Of a DNA stretch of 64,000 nucleotides, positions 9,479-22,812 are shown piece by piece. The stretch is from assembly GCA_018697195.1 (NCBI GenBank), contig CM031864.1, positions 26,104,637-26,168,636 on the forward strand, given 5' to 3'. Under the pieces are notes generated by a model, which saw only the letters and a program-made list of their open reading frames with translations, was not told where the DNA came from and did not search any database. Position numbers and translations under genes: made by a program. Source of the stretch: Certhia americana (Eukaryota; Chordata; Aves; Passeriformes; Certhiidae). Numbering within the stretch: the stretch's first letter is position 1; every line of letters begins with the position of its first letter.

Positions 9479-12400
9479 GAATTCCATCTTTTATTCCTTT
9501 GTATTAGGTAGAACAATAGAGTGAGGTGGGGGAATTTGTGTGGGAGAAGCCATGGAGAGGAAAACTGTGCCTGTGAGTTGTTCTTACTTTTTGTCTGAGT
9601 TTTCTTAAAAAAAGTTTCCTGTGTTTCATATCTAATTAGAAGATTGTTTGTAGCCTAGCAGTGAATGTGTTGTGGTAAAAAAAAAATCTATTTTCAGCAT
9701 GTCAGTTACAGCTAAATGAAAATAAAAAAAATTTGGGCTTAGTGATAATTTTCCTCATTTGAAGATGTTTGTTGAGGTAGCAATTTGATGTGCAGCCAGG
9801 GGTTCTGGCCATGTGTGATGATTAACCACATTGCTGCAGCCAATTTGGGTTGGAGTCATAACTGGAGTTATAGTCTACCCTTTAAAAAGTATTTTGCTAA
9901 GAAGAAATGAAGAGTATGAAAATCTAAAAGCAGAAGTCAAATAACATCCAAGCCTAAAATGTTTATCTGTGTAAAGGTTTTCGTGTAGAGGAATCATACA
10001 GCCCAGCCTTATTTAGCAGTTAAAGGACTGGACTCTTAATTTGTTTATTTTTTGTCATAAATCATGTTGTTAAATAACACACTTGTGTTTTTCTTAGTTT
10101 CTAGATGTAACAACATTTTTGTGAAATGGGTAAAAATGCTTAAATTTGAATATTATTAATATATGTAAAGCACAATTTCTGCATCTGACGCTATTCATCA
10201 CATCCCAAATTAATCATCAGGGACAGAACCCAATAGCTCATTTCGAGCAAAGGCCAATAGCTCTTAGGGAAATTAAATCATCTTTCAGAAAGATTTCATT
10301 TTGAAAAGCTAATAATTCAATGGAAATGGATTTTTAGAAGAAAAGCCTGAGTGTGTTACATAATCTTTCTTTAGGGTTCTCCATCTCATACATTAACATT
10401 TCATGTCACATTTTAAAGCAGAATTTGTTGAAAAATAGTTTACACTGTTGTAGTGAGTGTCACAGTCCTTTAATATGTTTGAAGTGATAATAATATCATT
10501 AGGGAATTCAAGGGAACATCACTTAAATCTGATTGAAATGGAGACAAACACAAAGGAAGCAACAAATACAGAGCAGGAAATTCTCACTTTTGCAATGACA
10601 TTTTTATCTCATCTCTTCCCTCCCCTGTTGTACTGGGGAATGGGGTGTCCAACCACTTCTACAAAATACTGTGCAATCTGCTGTTCTCTACACCTCCCCT
10701 CCTGGTGTGACAACTTAATGGACAACTGAAAAGGCATTAAAAGCACATTTATTTTTAACTTTGCTCCTCTAGGTACTAGACAGCTCATGGCTATGCAGGG
10801 AGGGAGGAAAGGAAGGACCTGTGCCCTGTCCTAATGGGAACAGGGGAGATGATGTCCTTGGAAGGGGAAAGGCTGGTTTGGGAATTTTTTTGTTCCAATA
10901 GGTGTTTATAACTCTTGCCACTTGCAGTTACATTGGTCTTTTAAAAATAAACCTATAATAGATTTGTATTATTATTATTTAATAATGAAACAGGTTCAGG
11001 TTTGCACTCTGAAAGGAAAAGTTCCACCACCATGTGTTGGATGTTGATTCATGGCACTTTCCAGGCTCTGCTGGCAAAGAAGTTAGCAGTGAAGTCTTTC
11101 AAACACCAGGAATGTGCTCCAATAGCCAAGAGGGGTTATTTCATAAGTTTTCAGAATATATTTTTTTCCTTTATTGGGATTCTCTTTAAATGCCTGGAGA
11201 TGCAAGAGGTGTGACCTTCAGTAGGTCTCACCCTTTGGGGGTCTTGTGTCCTCATGTCACCCCATGGGCTACTCACACCATGAAGGAAGGGAAGCCCAGC
11301 CCTGCTCACACCTGAAGCTCCACCCTGCACCACAAACAATGTTCCATCCTTATGAGTCTTTTTGGATCAGTCCTAGCACAGGCATAACAATCTGTCTGTT
11401 TCATCCAAGTGACATATTAATTATTGATTATGCCTAATGAATATGCTAATGGACAGGATTCCAGAGTTCCCACTATGCTCTCCAGGACCCCATCCATTTT
11501 TTAAGAGGTGTCTGGAGGAGACAGCATCTGGGCCTGTGCCAAGGCTCTATAATGAAGGCCACACGCCGAGTTCAAGGGCTGGTGCTTGTCCTTCAGGGAG
11601 AGAAGCAGAAACTTGTTCAGTCTGACAGTTGTTGAGATTTGGAGTTAGATTATTCACTATTTCCCAGTGTAAATGGGGGAAATTATTAGTGCTTTTCCAT
11701 TCCACGGGGCATAATGTGTGACCTTGTTTTCCACTTCAAATGAAGGGAGAAGGGGAGAAAAACAAGTGGAAGGAAGTTCATCCCAGTGATATAGTCGATA
11801 ATGTATTAAAACTGAAGCAGTCCTTCTGCCTGCATTTGCAATGTGATTGCAGAAGCTGTCAAGCCTCTCTATCTTCTTGCTGGCTTTCATCCTCAGGTGG
11901 AATAACAAAAAGGAAACAAAAGGTTTCTCTGGTGCTGGTGAGGCCTTGACTGAGGGTTTTGAATACAACCCCAAGCAAAGGCTGGTGTTTAAATTGCTTC
12001 ATTCTAAAGAGCCCTGGGTGTCTGGAGTGTCTGTAGGGACCTCAGTGGGTGCTTTCATAAAGCTCCATGGTTGGAACCATTTATACTAGAGCACATGTTA
12101 GAGCAGGGACAATTAATATAATAACAGAGATGGAACCGGGAATAGTTTGGTGTGCCAGGCTTGGAAAAAAGTGCTATTGTAATCCTTTACAAATAAGAGA
12201 CAGAAGTGCATCTTGAGAACATTAATATGAGCACTCGTGAACTTATAAAATACCAACCTTGAAGATACCGGATTGCAAAAAAAAGAAGCTTATTTTCTGT
12301 TTTTTGAACACTGAATTATTTAATTTCAGCAAGTGGTGTTTTTCTGTTGTTTTTCAAGTGTTAGCAGGCTCTCTTCAGTACATCGTAAATAAAATGATGC

Positions 12401-15400
12401 TGCAGCTGTAAGCCAAGGTCCCACAAGGAATCAAATAGTACCTAAAGAGAAGTGCCACTAAAGACTTGACTCCAAAGCACAGAGTGGGTATTAGTGTGTG
12501 AGTAAAGGAGTGTTAGAGTCGCTTCCACAATCAATTTTTCTTTCTTATAACTTTATTTCAAAATTCTTTGAGGAGTTAGGAAAAGTTCTTTCTTTGGTGG
12601 GGATTAATTCAGGGAAATTTCATGTTCACCTGTGAGGAACTGGGTTAGGGTTACCGTGGTTGACCATGACTCAATCACAGATCATAATTTTTAACGTATC
12701 TTTATGTACAGCTTTATATGTTTTAAGGTTTAATTTTAGTGTAAACCAAAGCAAAAATATATAGCACAAGCTTGAAGAGAGATTTTCCTCCAAAACCTGG
12801 AAATGCAGGTTGGACAACATCTGTTGGAGATCTACATAGTTTGTATAAAGGGATGTTATACTACTATTAAAGAATATTAACATGATCGTAATGAAATCTC
12901 AATTTTTTCCCTAGTGGGAGCAGATGAGATTCCTTTTCCAGCCAGGGATAATTACTTTTTATTGATTTGTCAGTTGTGCAACAAGTGTTGCATTGAAATA
13001 GTTTAAACTGCTCTAAGGTTTCCTAAAACAGTAGAATAAATTATGTGGCAGTAGTTTCTCTTCTTCAGAGTTAACAAAAAATCTGAATCTTTTCACAGAA
13101 CCCTAGGATGCAGAACATCCCATGTCTTCACTGACTGGGGGTACTTTTCTACAGAGCATGAAGATTTGTTCTTAGGTATTTGCACTGAAAAAAATAGTGA
13201 TTTTCCCTATTTCTGGAGCTGGATACCATAAAAAAAGGCTCTCCTGAAAGGCTGGGGTGGAATGCTGATTGTTTTTCTCTCTGCTAATCACAGAGCCATA
13301 GAGTCACTCAATACCAGCTGATGAAGAAGCCTCTTTACTCTCTGGGTACTTGCTTTTGTACTTGTTTTCCCTCCCCCAAAATTGAAAACAGGATATAAAA
13401 AATGGATTGCTGGAAACCAGTAGGCCGGGCAGAAGTAATACAGATGGTGTTACATTGAATGAAGGGAAAGCCTTCTGCCTCAAAGGCAAACAAGAATAAA
13501 CTCTGTGTTTCTGCACTTGCCCTTGGGGGTCAAAGCAATAAATACTCTGTTTTCATTTCTTGAAGTTTATTCTTTTTGTAGAATTGTGGTTTTGCTTTCA
13601 AAAAACCCCCTTAATTCTTTTTCCTTGTGAAAACAAATTTCATCACCAACCCATAAATAATCACAGGAAAAAAATAATAGCAGCGTAATTTACATCTAAC
13701 CTTTCTTTTTAATGATTAATGGATACTATTTATGTAAACTGTTTCTACATTCCAGCATGAAATGAAATTTAAATTGCAAATTTTACAGTGGTGTATTTTA
13801 ACTGGTGACCCTTTCCCCAATCACAAATTAAAAAAAAACCAATTACATTTGTAATAAAGATGCTAATGCATTTCTTGGTTTTAGGGCAAGTAAAGTTCTT
13901 GCTGCCGACAACTTTCATTTTCCCTGCTGATCAGCCACTGAAAATGTGTTTTCCAAAGTGCTCCAGGATGTGTAGATGTGGAGGAATTCTCAGCTCATCC
14001 ACTCTGTGTCCATGTCCAGGTAAACCTGTTGAGGGCTGCGTTGTCCATGATTTCCTGTGGACAAGGTCAGCCCATGGAAAGAAGGTGGGTTTTTCTTGTC
14101 TTTGAGGCACTGAACTTTCTCACAAGGGGCCAAAGGGCTCCAGGGATTGCTTGGTCCTTGTACACTGGTGTGGAAGAAGCTCCTTTCTGCCTGCTGCAGG
14201 TTGGGTTGTCTTTCGCGCAGAGCTGTGGGAATGGCCAGGAGAGGAGCCTGCAGGTTCCTGGGATCTGGGTCTCCTCAGTTCTTTTTGTCCCACAGAGCTT
14301 TCGATTGAAGGTCTCGGAGGCAGTTCAATTCCAGCCTGAAACAGTGATTTCTTCTTTTGCTTCCTCAGGACCTGGTTGGGGATTAAAGAAGAAGGTATTT
14401 CAGTACCTTGCTGTTGCTCCATTAAAGCTCCAGGAAGATCCAAGATTGGAGAGGAAGGAGATGAGTGGTTTTCCACTCAGGACTGTGTTCAGCTGTGGCT
14501 TTCAAAGGGCAACAGCTTTGCACCCTCCCTGCAGGAGGCTGGGGGCTGCTGTGAGCTGCACAGACCCTCTGGGATGCAAATGGAGCCCCAAGGCCCCAGT
14601 GACGTGTCATATCCATTTGGGGATCTGGAAGGGAATGAGGAGGCACAGGGACTAGCCAAGGGTGTGTGGGGGAAATTGGGGCAGAAATGGGTTCACTTTG
14701 CTGCCTTAGGGCTGTTTGCCTTGTGAAGGGAACAGGGGCAGAGCTTTCCAGCTGGATGTACTTTCCTCCCAAAGGCAGAAAACAAGAGCAAAACACATCA
14801 AAACTACCTGAAAAGTTTTTGGGTTTTTTTTATTTTTAAGGCCTTTTCTTTTGGTGGCTAGGGGAGCTTTTTTCTACTTTTGTAGCAATGGACTGTCGTA
14901 AGAATGCAGGACTAAATATTGTATTTGTGTCTGTACATCTGCAGGGGCAAGAAGAAAGATGATAGGGACAAATAAAATAAAACAGTTTGCAGAAAGGCAG
15001 AGTTTGGGGACTGCATCAGAATGTTTCTGACAGTGCCAGCAGACAGAGCACTGCAGTGCTCATCACTTTTTGCTGGTCTCTGTGTCCAGCAGTATGAAAA
15101 TATCGTTTTACCCATAGACTGAGCAAACTCATTCTGTGAAACATTAAATGTGGAACCCCTGGGTGTCATTTCAAGATTTGCTTTGCAGACTAAAAGAGCA
15201 CTTTAATAGCAGGTATATAAACCTCCTTAGCAATGCTTGTGAAAGCTGTGACAGAGATGACCCCAAGGAATCTCATGCTGTAACTTTTGCAGCACTCAGT
15301 TGTTCCTGGTTGTGACAGATGCCTTGGGAGAGGGAGCACCATTGTGTGGTGGGGATTCACATGACTTAGAGCTGTTCTTAGGCTGATCAGGACAATAATT

Positions 15401-15445
15401 TAAAAAGGGAAATTATCTCCCTTTAACTTGGGTGGGAACAACTTC
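9479..15445. other. No gene recognised; ~6 kb unique DNA
   Basis: Mostly AT-rich, with no recognised transposon. A homeobox-site-rich block lies at 10,140-10,330 (listed separately). A telomere-like GGGTTAGGGTTA occurs at 12,643-12,654. The sequence is GC-richer from 13,980 to 14,790, where long frames overlap on both strands, including one of 225 codons. Frames open on both strands at once point to base composition, not coding. No known domain is visible. Confidence 0.4.
10140..10330. promoter_or_regulatory. Candidate conserved non-coding element
   Basis: The block is AT-rich yet of high complexity. It holds ATTATTAATAT, CAAATTAATCATCAGG, GAAATTAAATCATC and GCTAATAATTCAATGG, i.e. several TAAT cores as in developmental enhancers. 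It contains no repeat and no open frame. This is a look-alike judgement only; cross-species alignment is needed. Confidence 0.2.
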
Positions 15446-15530
15446 TGTGCATCACTGGGGCTGGAATTGGATGGGCTTTAGGGTCCCTTCCAACCAAACC
15501 GTTCTGAGCTTTTATGATTTTATAATCACT
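15446..15530 (+). mobile_element. CR1 LINE 3' end, short
   Basis: GGAATTGGATGGGCTTTAGG, GTCCCTTCCAACCAAACCGT and TTCTGAGCTTTTATGATTTT form the last ~85 bp of a plus-strand CR1. Confidence 0.8.
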
Positions 15531-16976
15531 GAACATCTTGTTTTCTAGAAACCCCCAATCTGCCCTTGGGGACACAGCCTCCAAATCCAGCCTGATGATC
15601 TCAGCATAGCACATTAGGATCTGCATTTGCAGTTTCTGGAGTCCAAGGCAGCCCACTGTTGGTGTTTTTGCTGGATCATTGGTGGTACACGACACCCACT
15701 CACTGTGTGTGGAACTTTGCTTAGCTCTTATCACAGAACTCAAGAGGCCTGACATCTCAGGGCTCGTTGTAATCACTTCTCTCTGTGACATGATAGAATT
15801 GCTTGCCCTGACAATTTGTTAGCACATAATGCCTCCTTTGTGTTGCCACCAGCCTTGAGCTCTGCTTTTGTGTAGTTTTTGTGTTCCCTTCTATTGTTCT
15901 GGTCAGCAAAATCTCACCTGACCTGACCTTTTTGTTTAGTAACTCCTTGGAAAGACTAATTTAGTCTGATTTCTCTGTGCTCTCAATGCTATCTTATTAT
16001 TTTTTCATTTAATTTCTAGCTGAAAGTGTTACGTAGTTACATCTAAGAGGTTCAGACCCTTCCATAATTCATTTTTTGTCTTTGTATGGTGACCAAAGCA
16101 CTCAGCTCAAGTGACAGAATTCACACAAAGCCTGTGTGATGCTTGGCCTTTAGAGGAGGCTTCTGGGTTCAGATCTTTCTTGACAGAGGCACCAGATTGA
16201 TTTAATGGGCTGTTATAACCTCAGCCAAGCCTTTGGATTAGTATAAAAACACTTTTCCCACCCTCAGTTACTTCCCCATGGAGATTAGTGGCTTTTACTG
16301 AACATGAACTTATTTCTGCTGATATTAGAAGTAACATGGCTGGGTTTGTAAATGAACGTGGTTAAATGGAGTCTGTAATAGACAGAAATGAAGATTTGAC
16401 TGTTTCACCTTTAATGAAGGTATTCAGGCAAGGTATTACTTAAATTACTTTAGCAGTTCTGGTTATAATACAGCACTGAAGATGCTGAACTTGTTAGCTT
16501 GTTGATTGCATGGTTGTGTCAAGGCTAATCATGACTGACAAATAATTGAAGCAGTCTTTCTAACTCTATTAAAGGATATATTCCAGCAATCACAAAATCC
16601 TCATCTGAAAGGCAAATCCGGTGTGCTGCAGCCCACTGAGAACCTTTCCAAGCTGTGCACACAGCAAAATGTTTGTTGTACTGCTAGATGTGAATATTGA
16701 CTTTTAATTTACCCTTTAAAATGAAAATCAGGAGGGGAGAAAACCTCTTTGGAAGGGTTTTAGTCCTTCTTATTTAAGCAATTAGCAGTGTATACTTAAG
16801 GAAACACAATGCAAGATCCCTGTTCTGTGACTTACAATTTACCCTTTTGGGTGAGTGAAAGCTTTGGTGGCTGATTTAGTTTTGCTTTTAAATGAAATTA
16901 TTATATTTGTACAATCTCTTCTGTTGTGAGGGCAGGAAATGAAACCATTGTCTATTTCCACTCTTTCCAAGTAAAT
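15531..16976. other. No gene recognised
   Basis: AT-rich unique sequence. A 122-codon minus frame (15,423-15,791) starts in unique DNA and ends inside the CR1 tail, so it is unlikely to be a gene. Confidence 0.4.
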
Positions 16977-17160
16977 CCCTGCAGGGACACCTTCCACTAG
17001 CCCAGGTTTCTCCAAGCCCTGCCCTTGGACACTTGCAGGTATCCAGGGGCAGCCACATCTTCTCTGGGCACCCTGTGCCAGGGCCTCCCCACCCTCACAG
17101 GGAAGAAATTCTTCCTAATATCCCATCTAAATCCACTCTGTCACTTCATAAAGCCATTCA
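16977..17160 (-). mobile_element. CR1 LINE 3' fragment
   Basis: CAGGGACACCTTCCACTAGC, TCCAAGCCCTGCCC, ATCCAGGGGCAGCCAC, CCTGTGCCAGGGCCTC and AAATTCTTCCTAATATCCC on the plus strand are antisense CR1. The terminal 3' part is missing on the left, and the right edge may extend to ~17,200. Confidence 0.9.
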
Positions 17161-17654
17161 AGCCATTCCTGTCTGAGATCTGTTCCAGACCCCTCAGATC
17201 AGAAGAGGGCAGTGTTACGTGGTGTTTATCTCCTTGAGTCCAGATTTTGGGGTGGGTATGGAGGTGTAACTGCAGGTGTTTGGGGCACATTTCTTCTGTT
17301 AAGGATCTGTTCAGGAACAGCATTGTTCCAGGATATTCCCTTGGGGACAGCCATAACGCAGATCTGGATCCTGTGCCTGTGGTTTGGGTGCCTCTGACCC
17401 TTCTGCCTCTGCTGCTCCATTTGCAACCCGAGCCTGTTCTGCTTCCCAGCACTGCTCAGGGTGCTGTACGGCATCCTGCAAAGCATCCTGCATCTGCCAG
17501 ACAAGGATTTCCTACTGAGGGAAAGATTTTCTTGTGGTGTTTTCAGAGTATAAACTTTAAAACAATTTGCAACCTACTGAATTGTTTTTGGTTTTCTCTC
17601 TCCTTGTAGAGTACTTTTGAAAAAAAACCCCATCTGCCTTCCTTTTATGTTTTC

Positions 17655-17800
17655 ATGGAATCATGGAATATCCTGAGCTGGAAGGTGATTCACCAGGATC
17701 ATCTAGACCAACCCCTGGCCCTGCACAACAATCCCACCCTGTGCCTGGGAGCATTGTCCAAATGCCCCTGGAGCTCTAGCAATGTGTGGAAAACCCTATG
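17655..17800 (-). mobile_element. CR1 LINE fragment, different subfamily
   Basis: TCATGGAATCATGGAATATC, GATCATCTAGACCAACCCCT, CCTGGGAGCATTGTCCAAAT and CCTGGAGCTCTAGCAATG match the antisense of a CR1 subfamily whose tail differs from the common type elsewhere in the window. Confidence 0.8.
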
Positions 17801-19700
17801 TCACACATCCCTCGGAGGTATTAAGCTTAGGGATCAAATCCATATTCTATTTTTATTTATTTTTATGGTTGTATATGTTTTCCTGCCAAAAATAAAATGA
17901 AGCTCAAGCAGAAGCTTGTCTCGTGGACATTGTATTTAAAATTTCGAATTGTATTTACAAAGCATTTGAAATAAAATTTAAACATTAATTTGAAAAACAT
18001 TAGAACAACAATAATAAAACACATGACATTTAAAACCCCCAAAATAATCACAACTATGTCATTTTAGGCCTCTTAAGAACACCTGCATCAGTGAAACAAG
18101 CTGGACAGGACTGTTTCAAAAGGATAGTTTGGAATGTATTTTTGGTTCTATTAATTAAATCATTCGCTTAATAACTCTGAGGGCTGTGGGCTTTGGTAAA
18201 AGCTCAGTGAGTGGCAGAACTTGCTGTTCCCTTGTCATTTCTAGGCTGGTCTCATTTCTTCTCAGCCTGCCTTATCAGCATGTCAGATGGAAATCAGATC
18301 TTGCAGAAGCTCTATTATTATTGTTTTGTTTTTCAGCAGCCATAAAACGTGACAGTTTTCTGACATTTTCAGCAATTGAGGGCACAGACATTTTGGATTG
18401 CAATGTTTCTCTGCACAAAAGCTTAATAGACTTGACGTGCTTTTCCATCTCTCCTTGTTTAAGAGGGACACAGGAGCCAAAGTGAGACGTTAACTTCCAC
18501 AAAGAAAATCACAATCTGCCACTTTCTCTTTTGTCTGCTGGATCAGATCCTCAATTTCCATCAGCTGTCTCCAGTTGTGCTGAAATATGATTGAACATTC
18601 ATCTTGTTCCATGGCTTCGGCGTACGCCATACAGCACAAGTGACTACAAATTGAAAGCTTAATATTGGTTAAAAAGGTACCAGTTTGTGCTCTTTTTGCT
18701 CATTGTAGCATAAAACTGGAGTTAAGCATTGCTTTGGCCAAAGAAAATGTGATATATTCGGGCTTTGAATGGCCCAGTTTTTTTCTTTTTCTTCACTTTT
18801 GTTTCAGTATCAGCCTGTAGTAAAGCCTAAAGTAACATCCTCAGCTCACCCTGGATTAAACATGATCCAGTGTTTGGAGCATTTTAACTTTGTTGATGCT
18901 GTCAGACAAGGCTGTGAAAAGGGGAGAGGGCAGTGAGTCACTGACCTTCCTGAGGGGCATTCCTGTCCTGCCCTGAGAATTCCAGTTTCCCCTTTTCCTT
19001 CTTTCTGTGTATCAGTTTTAGTGAAAAATTTCACAGTGAGGTGGATGTTGCGCATTAAAAGGATTCATGGTAATGAACATCCTGGCAACTACAATTATTT
19101 GTCAGTTTTTAAAGCACAGAACAGCCTTTTCCTACTGACAGGTCTAATCACATAGGACTTTTCCTTTTGCATTTTTCCCATTGTGGATAGATAAATATGC
19201 CTATTGTGAGTAGATTAATTCTGAAAAGCTGTATGGATATGATTAGGAGGCAGGGCTTGGGCTTTAGGAGCCTTCCACAAACATTTAGTGAGCTACACGA
19301 AGAGCTTTCCAATTAAGCTTGCTTTTTGTGGGTCAAGTAGTCCTGAGAAACCTTGGCTAGGAGCACTCAGCACCCAGGCAAAATTCAGTTTTGCTGGACC
19401 AACAAGAAAATCCCTTGGGAAGGGATGCTGAGGGATGAGGCAGGAAGGGACAGGGGGAAATTGGGGCTTGAAAGAAATAGTGTGAAAAAAATTCAGTGAG
19501 GATTCAGGTAGGCCAAAAAGGGACTGGAAGGTAGAAGGAAGGATTTGATATCACTGCTTTCGGCCCATGCAGACTCCCAGTTCTACTTCCATTGAGCCCC
19601 AGTACTTCAGCCTTGTGCTGCCCTGGATGCTGAGGAGAGACATGGAGAAGATGATGTTTAAAACAAAACCAAAAAAACAACCAACTAGCCAACCAAATTT

Positions 19701-19719
19701 AAAAAAAAAAAAAAAAAAA
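19701..19719. repeat. Poly-A run of 19
   Basis: Nineteen A follow a T-run-free CAAATTT and precede GGGGG. No retrocopied gene precedes it that I can recognise. Confidence 0.9.
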
Positions 19720-19897
19720 GGGGGAGAAAATCTTGTGAAGGGAGAGAGGAGGGAGAGCAAGGAAAACCAGGTGAGTTTGGTGGGAAACTGGAGTTTCCCA
19801 TTCCTGGCAGCTGGTGGGGCAGGACATAGTGGCATCTCCTGAGGTGTTCATCCTGCTGTAGATTTGCTCACGTCCTGTTGTTTTCCCAACAGGAACT

Positions 19898-19937
19898 GGG
19901 ATGGATGGATGGATGGATGGATGGATGGATGGATGGA
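19898..19937. repeat. (ATGG)n microsatellite
   Basis: About nine near-perfect ATGG units, with one interruption (GAAGG) at the right end. This explains the repetitive frames MDGWMDGW and HPSIHPSI read through it. Confidence 0.95.
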
Positions 19938-21119
19938 AGGATATTTGGGAGACAGAAGGGCTGAGGCTGCCAATCCCTGTTTCTGAAGCTAAAGGAGCTG
20001 AACTCCTGAGTTACAAGATGTGTACTCAAAATAAGAGGGTTGGTACAAGAAGAAAATTCATTGCACACAGTAATTTTACTGACCTCCCCAGGAAGGAGTG
20101 TAGCCAGGTAGGTTTTAGCACATAGAACATCTGTCAACTCTACGTTGTCAATATTTTGTTTTGTTTTTATTGCATTTATATGCTCTTTTAGTACTTTAAA
20201 AACTTTTCTTTTTGAAAAGCAGCAAAACTGAATCAAACCTCCACAGTCTAAGCCTGTGAGGTACTTTACCTGTATGCTGGTTGCTCCTCATGCAAAACTG
20301 ATAAATAATACTTTTTGGACATTCAAAACATGTACAAATCATCATTGAACTCATCACTGCCATTTTGTTAGTGACTTATGAATCCGTGAGAAAAGTTTTT
20401 ATAGCCAGTATCCTGAAAACTTCCATAATGAACTCCCAGGATACAGCAAAGATTGCTGCCAATAAAATAAATAAATGTTATATCAGGCTGTGAACATGAA
20501 ATGGAATACAAAATAGAACAACTTAAAGGTTGAGAACAGTTGTTCTTTGGTACCTAGTTTATATTTTATAACTATGGGAACTAAATCAATACCACAATTC
20601 TTTATGCACAGCTATTTCCTATTTTGTTATGGAATTCTTATAAAATATTCAGAAATCCAGGGGGAAAACAGTAGCTTGAAGGGTTCAGGCTATTTTCTTG
20701 TCTGTCAGGGGAGCATTGCTTCAACAGATTGAAAAATATCCCAGAGCATTTTTTCCTGGATGGTGTTTCAGGCAGCTGTGTATTCAGGGATAGGGATAAA
20801 CCCACAGTTTTATGGGATTGTGTTAATCCCATTGTGAGCAGAGGTTTGTACTCACAATGACCTTTGCTAAACGAGGCCATGGGCTCGGGGAGCCATGCCA
20901 GCAAGGAGAGGCTGTGGGCTCAGTGGAGCAGAAATGATTTGAGCAGTCAGTTGTGTTCCTTGTGTCCCTCAGGGTTTGCACTTGGGATGGCGATGGACCT
21001 TCAGGGCAGTGTCCACACCACGAGGCATCACCACCCAGCTGGGGCTCACAGAGCTGCCAGGAGGCCTGTACAGCATAACCTGGAATTGCACTTTCCCAAA
21101 CCCCAAACTCTGCCCTAAG

Positions 21120-21302
21120 ACACAGAATCCCAGAATCACTGAGGCTGGAAAAAGCCCTCCCAGACCATCGAGTCCAACCTGTGACTGATCCCCATCTCAT
21201 CAACCCAACCAAATCATCAGGAGCCACATTCAGTTTTTCCTTGGTCACCTCCAGGAATGGGGACTCTACCACCTCCCTATTCTTCTCCAGTGCTCTTTTT
21301 TA
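21120..21302 (-). mobile_element. CR1 LINE 3' fragment
   Basis: ACACAGAATCCCAGAATCAC, GAGGCTGGAAAAAGCCCTCC, CATCGAGTCCAACCTGTGAC and GTCACCTCCAGGAATGGGGA form the antisense of a second CR1 tail subfamily with its 3' end on the left. Confidence 0.85.
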
Positions 21303-22706
21303 AACTCATATATTCTTTCTCAACTTACCCTTAAATTGGCTTTATATATGTGCTTAAAGCAAAGCATTTTAAAATGAGCACCTGCTGCTTTAGAGAAGAA
21401 GGGAGAGCAAGTTCTCCTGTGAGTGGGAATCTAATTTGTTATCACCTGTCTTATGTACTTAGGAATATGATTTGTGGCCTACATGAAAAATGGAGTTGTT
21501 TCATGTAGTAAAGCTCAATTTTGTACTTCAAGGAGCACATAATTTTGTAGCTGCTTCTCAGAATAATAGAATTTAACTTTATTCAATTATTTATGTCTTA
21601 TATTTGAGCTTACTCTTTAGTTAGTAAATTAAGTTGTTTTATTTATTATTCAGTTAAAGAGAATAATTTTATTATTTCTATTTCTATTAACTCCAATTCT
21701 TTAACTCAGAAGGGTTTCTGGGGTCATGTTGATCTTCCCTCACTTAGAGGGCAGCTAATTTTGAAGGTACTGTAGCTTTCTCACATTCATTATGTTTTTC
21801 AGTTTTTACTCTTTATTTCCAAGGATGGAAACTCCGCCACCTCCCTATAAAAGCATGAGACACACATGAAACTCTTGGTCCAATTGTTCTGAAGAGCTCA
21901 GCACAGCGTTAAGGGGGTCACAGAAGCCTCTGCCTTGTACCAAGGAGGGTTTATTTTTGATGGACAATACAGTTCAGGGGAGATAAAGCAGCTAAATACA
22001 GTTAATACTGCAAAATTAATCCCTTTATTGATGAATTGAGTGACCTGTCACATGGAAACTAGTTCTTTTTTTAAGAGAGTCTATAAAGGACTTCATGGAG
22101 GAATTAGTTAAATCCTGCATTCATGATGAATATTCTGAATCTTTCCCTGCTTTTTCCAAGCAGAAATGCTTCTTTAGGAAATGATTCATTGGTCCTTAAT
22201 GCTTTCAAAAAACCCCATTGACTTTTTCATCCGGAGGGAGTCTCTTATTTTGCTGTTTGGGTGAAAGCACTTAGCCTTGTGAACATGAAGCATTAAAAAC
22301 TATAAGCCAGGCCTGCCTCACGCGTCTGCAACAGCTGTGATTTTATTCCATTAGTTTTTAAGGCTCTGTTTCTTCATCTTCTTCTCTACAGCAGCCTGGT
22401 CTTTGTTTTCATATCTTTCATATCAAGTCAGAGTTATAAATTCAGCTGTTACATCTGGAACCATTTCTCTCTAAGGAAAGCAGAGAGTCTGACAAACTCT
22501 CAGGGACACCGAGGATGCAGGAATTATGGAATCCTTATACGTGCAAAATATAAGCAACAAAATTTAAAACCTGTAATTGTAACTCTGTGTTGACAACTAG
22601 GACAGATTCCAGTGCAGGGAAAAATCCTGGATTTTAGGATAGACTATTTTTCTTTGATATTTGAATAACTATATTATTTTCATTTTTTTCTTCCTTGCCT
22701 TTACAG

Positions 22707-22729
22707 TCTCAGGAAAATCACATAGAAAG
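22707..22729 (+). other. Candidate 23-nt microexon
   Basis: A long pyrimidine tract (CATTTTTTTCTTCCTTGCCT then TTACAG) ends at 22,706. Twenty-three bases later AAAG|GTAAGA at 22,730 gives an almost ideal 5' splice site. GAATAAC about 45 bp upstream could serve as branch point. The exon length is not a multiple of three. Both sites this close to consensus, 23 nt apart and on the same strand, are unusual by chance, but no host gene can be seen. If real, the region is intronic. Confidence 0.3.
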
Positions 22730-22812
22730 GTAAGATGGTAAAAATAGGCATCAAAGGATTGTGGTGGTGTTTTCAGGTAAAGACTAGTGTTCCACAGAGG
22801 GGTTTCAGATCT

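Larger units (their letters stand above)
17801..21119. other. No gene recognised; simple repeats only
   Basis: AT-rich unique sequence with a poly-A run and an ATGG microsatellite (separate entries). A ten-base palindrome GGCGTACGCC at 18,619-18,628 has three CpGs in a CpG-poor setting. No exon or transposon is recognised. Confidence 0.4.

Noticed and set aside
12643..12654. Telomere-like GGGTTAGGGTTA
   Set aside because: Only about two units, which is within chance expectation.
13978..14796. 225-codon plus frame with long overlapping frames on both strands
   Set aside because: Frames are open on both strands at once in a GC-richer patch, with no domain, no conserved start context and no splice support. 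This is best explained by composition.
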